From: Nostoc flagelliforme FACHB-838
GTDB taxonomy: Bacteria; Cyanobacteriota; Cyanobacteriia; Cyanobacteriales; Nostocaceae
Assembly: GCF_014698065.1 (NCBI RefSeq)
Contig: NZ_JACJSI010000006.1
Location: 1-64,000, forward strand
DNA length: 64,000 nt
Direction: 5' to 3'
Shown here: piece after piece, positions 60,432 through 64,000 of the stretch
How the letters are laid out: each line of letters begins with the position of its first letter
How positions within the stretch are numbered: the stretch's first letter is position 1
Made by a program: the position numbers and the translations under genes
Notes under the pieces: generated by a model
The model's input: the letters and a program-made list of their open reading frames with translations, nothing else
Told to the model about the DNA's origin: nothing
Database searches by the model: none

Positions 60432-62219
60432 TCAGCACGGGTTAGACATCCCGCTATCGCTAACCGTACTATTTGTTGAGTCGCCATCACCAGATGAAAC
60501 CATGACTGGTTGTTGATATAGTGGCACGGTGAATGTGACTGTTGAGCCAAGTCCTTCACCCAGACTATAAAAATGTACCTCGCCACCCATTGCCTCTACT
60601 AGCTTCTGGGATATTGCCAACCCTAAACCTGTGCCACCGTATTGACGAGTGCGGGAGCCATCCACCTGAGAGAATAATTGAAACAGTTTATCTTGTTTGT
60701 CCAAAGAAACACCAATACCAGTGTCTGCTACACGTACTCTCACCATGCCAGGAAACTGCTGATCTTGAAAGTTCGCCTTTTTGAGTACTAAATCGGCGCT
60801 GACGGTAACACCACCCTCATGGGTAAATTTGATGGCATTACCTACCAAATTGAGCATCACTTGTAGCAACCGTTGGTAGTTGCTTTGGACAATAATTTCA
60901 TCAGAGGTAGCAGGCATTTGCATCCGAAAGCTGAGGTTTCTCATTTCTGCTTGGGGACGCATGAAACCTTCTACATGACTGAATAGCTCATCTAGCTTGA
61001 CTGGCGCATAAGCTAGCTCCATTTTACCAGCTTCGATTTTGGCAATGTCCAAAATATCGTTGATGATATTCAGCAGATGTATCGATAATTGGTGAGCTTC
61101 TGCCAGAAACTGATTTTGTTCTTCTGGATCATCTGCCATCCCTTCCAAAATCAGCTTCAAGAAGCCAATCATGCCATTGAGAGGGGTACGAATTTCATGG
61201 GATACATTAGCCAGAAACTCACTTTTGAGGCGGGAAGCTTCTTCGGCTTTTTGACGCGCTACTTCTAATTCTTCATATAAAGTAGCATGAGCGATCGCTG
61301 TTCCCAATTGATCTGCTGCTTCTTTTGCCAGTTCTAATTCTGATTCTGTTAATGTGTAGCATTCATCCTGCCAACTCAAGGCAACCAATCCGTTAGCCTG
61401 GTCTTGATAGCAAGTTGCAATCACCAAAGTTTTCTGCCGCCCAGACCCTGCGTATTCAGGCACTTCCATTACAACTGGTTCTAGAGTTGTCAAAGCTTGA
61501 GCAAAGGCAGGTTCTGAAGCTATATCTATTTCTAAACCAAGCATTGATTTGAGTTCTGCCTGGTGATACTCAGCCTTCACCTCCACTTTTGAGCTAGAGG
61601 GCTGATAAGGACAAATAATACAACGCTCTAGTCGTAGTGCTTTCCCCAAACTATCAACTGTTTGCTGCCAAATAATATCTAAATCCAACGTCCGGCGGAT
61701 ATTTCTGGTAATGCGATTTACCACTTTTTGGTGTTGCTGCGCTCTTATTGCCACCTCTATTTGTGTAGGTGTTTTTGCTGCTACAGGCACTTGTTTTTTG
61801 TTGAGTGTCGCTTGCACTAACCGTCCCATCACTAAAACTGTAGTAGCAGTAGTTCCCAAACTCGGCATAATCGGACTAATCACCAATTCCAACTCAAATA
61901 ATTCCTGATGGTAGCTAAACCAACACTGAAACCTTTCTGGCACTAAACTTGTCAAAATTCGGTGCAATCGTTCCAAATAAGCAACCTTATCTACTGGGGC
62001 AAAGGTTTGGGTCTGGTTTAGATCGTCAACTATTTTTTCAGCATTTAACCCCAAGAGTTCGCTGTACTGCCAACAAAAGGTCAGATAGCGTCCTGCCCCA
62101 TCTTGCGTATACACCAACTCTGCTCCTAGAGTTGGCAATGAGCCATCAGTTTTACTGGTTATAGATTCCAGATTTTGGGATAATACATTCGGCAATTGGG
62201 AATTGGCAGTAATAGTCAT
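60432..62219 (-). CDS. Sensor histidine kinase with PAS-like and GAF domains, 595 aa
   Basis: A soluble hybrid-sensor-like kinase. An N-terminal PAS-like region (about 30-150, YLTFCWQYSELLGLNAEKI) is followed by a GAF domain (about 180-320, LDIIWQQTVDSLGKAL, RLERCIICPYQ; no obvious bilin-binding CxH). A short coiled coil then leads to HisKA with the phospho-acceptor in FLANVSHEIRTPLNGMIGFL (His about 344). HATPase boxes follow: LLQVMLNLVGNAIKFTHEGG, VADTGIGVSLD, LFQLFSQVDGS, GGTGLGLAISQKLVEAMGG. No receiver domain is attached and no regulator gene is adjacent, so its partner is unknown. Confidence 0.9.
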   Translation of the reverse strand: MTITANSQLPNVLSQNLESITSKTDGSLPTLGAELVYTQDGAGRYLTFCWQYSELLGLNAEKIVDDLNQTQTFAPVDKVAYLERLHRILTSLVPERFQCWFSYHQELFELELVISPIMPSLGTTATTVLVMGRLVQATLNKKQVPVAAKTPTQIEVAIRAQQHQKVVNRITRNIRRTLDLDIIWQQTVDSLGKALRLERCIICPYQPSSSKVEVKAEYHQAELKSMLGLEIDIASEPAFAQALTTLEPVVMEVPEYAGSGRQKTLVIATCYQDQANGLVALSWQDECYTLTESELELAKEAADQLGTAIAHATLYEELEVARQKAEEASRLKSEFLANVSHEIRTPLNGMIGFLKLILEGMADDPEEQNQFLAEAHQLSIHLLNIINDILDIAKIEAGKMELAYAPVKLDELFSHVEGFMRPQAEMRNLSFRMQMPATSDEIIVQSNYQRLLQVMLNLVGNAIKFTHEGGVTVSADLVLKKANFQDQQFPGMVRVRVADTGIGVSLDKQDKLFQLFSQVDGSRTRQYGGTGLGLAISQKLVEAMGGEVHFYSLGEGLGSTVTFTVPLYQQPVMVSSGDGDSTNSTVSDSGMSNPC

Positions 62220-62392
62220 TAATTGAGTTGGATAGACAAAGGGTGTCCGACCGTAATTTTACTAAAGCCGCTCAAATTTATACATAAATTTTTACAGCTT
62301 TTTGTATTTGATTGGGTATTTCTTGGTGCTCTGGAAACAGGATTGGCAAACTTTATTTTTTTTAACTTACATTGACAGCTGAACTAATGGGG

Positions 62393-62629
62393 TCAATCGT
62401 TCCATTCACCGCGAGGAGGAACGGGGGTACGCACAGGGGTACGTGTCAATTCATCATCTCTGAGGATTTCACCACGCAACCACTGGCGAATCGCCACCTC
62501 AATGACTTTACTTGGGTCATTGGTGAGATGCTGAATTTGCTCCAGTAACTTGGAGTCTAAGCGGACAGAAATTTCTACCTTATCGGCTTGTGTGTTTTCC
62601 GCTTCGGTAGTTTTCTCTTGCATATTCAT
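62393..62629 (-). CDS. Small ribbon-helix-helix-like protein, 78 aa
   Basis: The core KVEISVRLDSKLLEQIQHLT, then DPSKVIEVAIRQWLRGEIL, fits a ribbon-helix-helix (MetJ/Arc-type) DNA-binding fold: a short beta strand, two helices. The C-terminus is Pro/Arg-rich (TRTPVRTPVPPRGEW). I prefer the ATG at 62629 (MNMQEKTTE); the frame extends to 62695. No toxin-like partner gene is adjacent, so an antitoxin role has no support. It may be a small transcription factor. Confidence 0.65.
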   Translation of the reverse strand: MNMQEKTTEAENTQADKVEISVRLDSKLLEQIQHLTNDPSKVIEVAIRQWLRGEILRDDELTRTPVRTPVPPRGEWND

Positions 62630-63171
62630 AGGTTTATGTACTCTGAATTCTCTAAATTGGTTTTGTCTAAAGCTTTGTAAAGTAGTTATATTCATAATTT
62701 GGGCTAATTCGCTGGAAAAATCTTCAAGGACACAGTTAAATAGTTCCCTGAAATAGCACCAAAGTAACAGCTTTAAGTTTTAAATCGCGTTTTTCATATA
62801 ACTGACTAGACAATTGCCCTAGAAGTTTTGCCGATAGATCAGTGATTCTGGGTAATTACAGGTGGTAATTGCCCATGATCCCTACATGTACTTATTTACA
62901 TTTATTGTACGCTCCTAACTGTTGAATACTAGCAGCGACAAATAGACTTTCATAATATTCTTAAAAGTCCACCTATTTAGATCGAAAGTTAAAGATGGGG
63001 TGAAGAGGGGATTGAGGATTGGGTACTGGCTATTAGGGATTGGGTTAGGAAAACTCTTCTTCAGTTCCTAATCCCTATTAAAAGCAAGCAGCGTCTTGGC
63101 TAAGAAAGCATTAAAATACATTAAGTAAATTGCTCTTTTAACTTTGGTTGCTGCTAAGGCAAAGATAGTAT
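62630..63171. other. Non-coding region upstream of lepA
   Basis: Contains a hairpin GGGTAATTAC / GTAATTGCCC (62850-62874, one mismatch) and a short repeat block with GGATTGGG and CTAATCCCTA copies (about 63010-63080). No gene was recognised. The lepA promoter should lie near 63100-63160. Confidence 0.45.
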
Positions 63172-64000
63172 ATGACTGACGTTCCCGCAGTTCGCATTCG
63201 CAATTTTTGTATTATTGCTCACATCGACCACGGGAAATCAACCCTCGCCGATCGCTTGCTACAAGCTACTGGCACTGTTGAAGACCGAAAGATGAAGGAA
63301 CAGTTTCTTGACAATATGGATTTGGAACGGGAGCGCGGCATTACAATTAAGCTGCAAGCTGCCCGGATGAATTACACGGCTAAGGATGGTCAGCAATATG
63401 TCCTAAATTTGATTGATACTCCAGGGCATGTGGATTTCTCTTATGAAGTTTCCCGCTCTCTTGTTGCTTGCGAAGGAGCGCTATTGGTAGTAGATGCATC
63501 CCAAGGTGTGGAGGCGCAAACTTTGGCTAATGTATATTTAGCCTTGGAAAATAACCTGGAAATTATCCCGGTTTTGAATAAAATTGACTTGCCTGGGGCA
63601 GAACCAGAACGGGTAATTGGCGAAATTGAAGAAATTATCGGTCTTGATTGCAGTGGGGCGATTCTTGCCTCTGCTAAAGAAGGAATTGGTATTGATGAGA
63701 TTTTAGAAGCAGTTGTTGAGCGGATACCGCCACCGCCCAATACGATAAATGAACGCTTACGGGCGTTAATATTTGATAGCTATTACGATAGTTACCGGGG
63801 AGTAATTGTGTATTTCCGGGTAATGGATGGCACAGTAAAAAAAGGCGATCGCATCCATTTAATGGCATCGGGTAAAGAATTTGAAATTGATGAGCTAGGT
63901 GTTCTTTCTCCCACTCAAAAGCAAGTTGAAGAACTCCACGCTGGGGAAGTAGGCTATTTGGGAGCGGCAATTAGAGCTGTAGCTGATGCACGGGTGGGTG
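63172..64000 (+). CDS. lepA: Elongation factor 4 (LepA), N-terminal part; runs off right edge
   Basis: Begins at ATG 63172 ([20 protein letters not shown]). The GTPase domain has [14 protein letters not shown] (P-loop), [13 protein letters not shown] (switch I), [14 protein letters not shown] (G3), NKIDLPGA (G4) and [12 protein letters not shown] (G5), followed by the start of domain II ([18 protein letters not shown]). 276 codons are visible of about 600 expected. LepA is a ribosomal back-translocase conserved in bacteria and plastids. The frame is open to the window edge. Confidence 0.97.
   Translation, partial: MTDVPAVRIRNFCIIAHIDHGKSTLADRLLQATGTVEDRKMKEQFLDNMDLERERGITIKLQAARMNYTAKDGQQYVLNLIDTPGHVDFSYEVSRSLVACEGALLVVDASQGVEAQTLANVYLALENNLEIIPVLNKIDLPGAEPERVIGEIEEIIGLDCSGAILASAKEGIGIDEILEAVVERIPPPPNTINERLRALIFDSYYDSYRGVIVYFRVMDGTVKKGDRIHLMASGKEFEIDELGVLSPTQKQVEELHAGEVGYLGAAIRAVADARVG

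Noticed and set aside
1..64000. tRNA, rRNA, tmRNA or RNase P RNA genes
   Set aside because: I looked for T-arm-like GGTTCRANNCC and other signatures in the larger gaps and found none convincing; a covariance-model scan would be decisive.

Overview
The window is chromosomal DNA from a filamentous, heterocyst-forming cyanobacterium of the Nostoc/Anabaena group. The signs are: a HetP-family heterocyst protein with a HetR-type 17-bp palindrome far upstream; a small protein resembling the C-terminal extension of Mo-nitrogenase; petC-petA (Rieske protein and cytochrome f); many GCGATCGC (HIP1-type) octamers; and abundant heptanucleotide or purine-rich short tandem repeats and MITE-like inverted repeats between genes. 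No rRNA, tRNA or CRISPR array was recognised.

Left region (1-6 kb): accessory and partly decayed. It holds the 5' end of an IS4-like transposase, a GIY-YIG-type protein, and two genes that each carry two in-frame stops where a Gln codon would fit (a Ser/Thr kinase-YARHG gene and an exported protein gene). A Mo-nitrogenase C-terminal-like protein, a cupin and a creatininase-family hydrolase are also here.

Region 6-21 kb: the most distinctive part. A minus-strand operon (15.35 to 8.46 kb) encodes a phage-tail-like contractile injection system (CIS) core: DUF4255 protein, sheath, two tube-type proteins, two paralogous tail-assembly-type proteins, a DUF6760-like protein, and an FHA protein whose C-terminus looks like a catalytically dead methylglyoxal-synthase domain. 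A CHASE2-Ser/Thr kinase gene lies just downstream. On the other side, a divergent operon carries a histidine kinase, a NarL-type regulator, a pseudokinase fused to a phosphate-binding-protein-like domain, and a second FHA protein. The CIS core is thus flanked on both sides by kinase/FHA modules. No baseplate, spike or AAA+ genes are present, so the rest of the particle must be encoded elsewhere.

Region 21-30 kb: TrpD-like phosphoribosyltransferase, LCP cell-wall ligase, a small membrane protein, an AI-2E-type transporter, a lipoprotein serpin with two dyads upstream, a subtilase, and rpe.

Region 30-33.7 kb: the hetP-like gene with small ORFs and long non-coding stretches, including the putative HetR site.

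Region 33.7-45 kb: GH116 glucosylceramidase-like enzyme, SDR oxidoreductase, tatC, a CsaA-like tRNA-binding protein, DUF3067, petC-petA, an RTX-type secreted protein, a GH57 branching-enzyme-like protein and an unlisted 41-residue membrane protein.

Region 45-64 kb: chaperone cluster grpE-dnaK-dnaJ followed by a TusA-like protein and rsgA; the type IV pilus genes pilB-pilT-pilC; a second GH57 enzyme; a NifU C-terminal-type Fe-S scaffold; a PAS/GAF histidine kinase; a small ribbon-helix-helix-like protein; and the 5' part of lepA running off the right edge.
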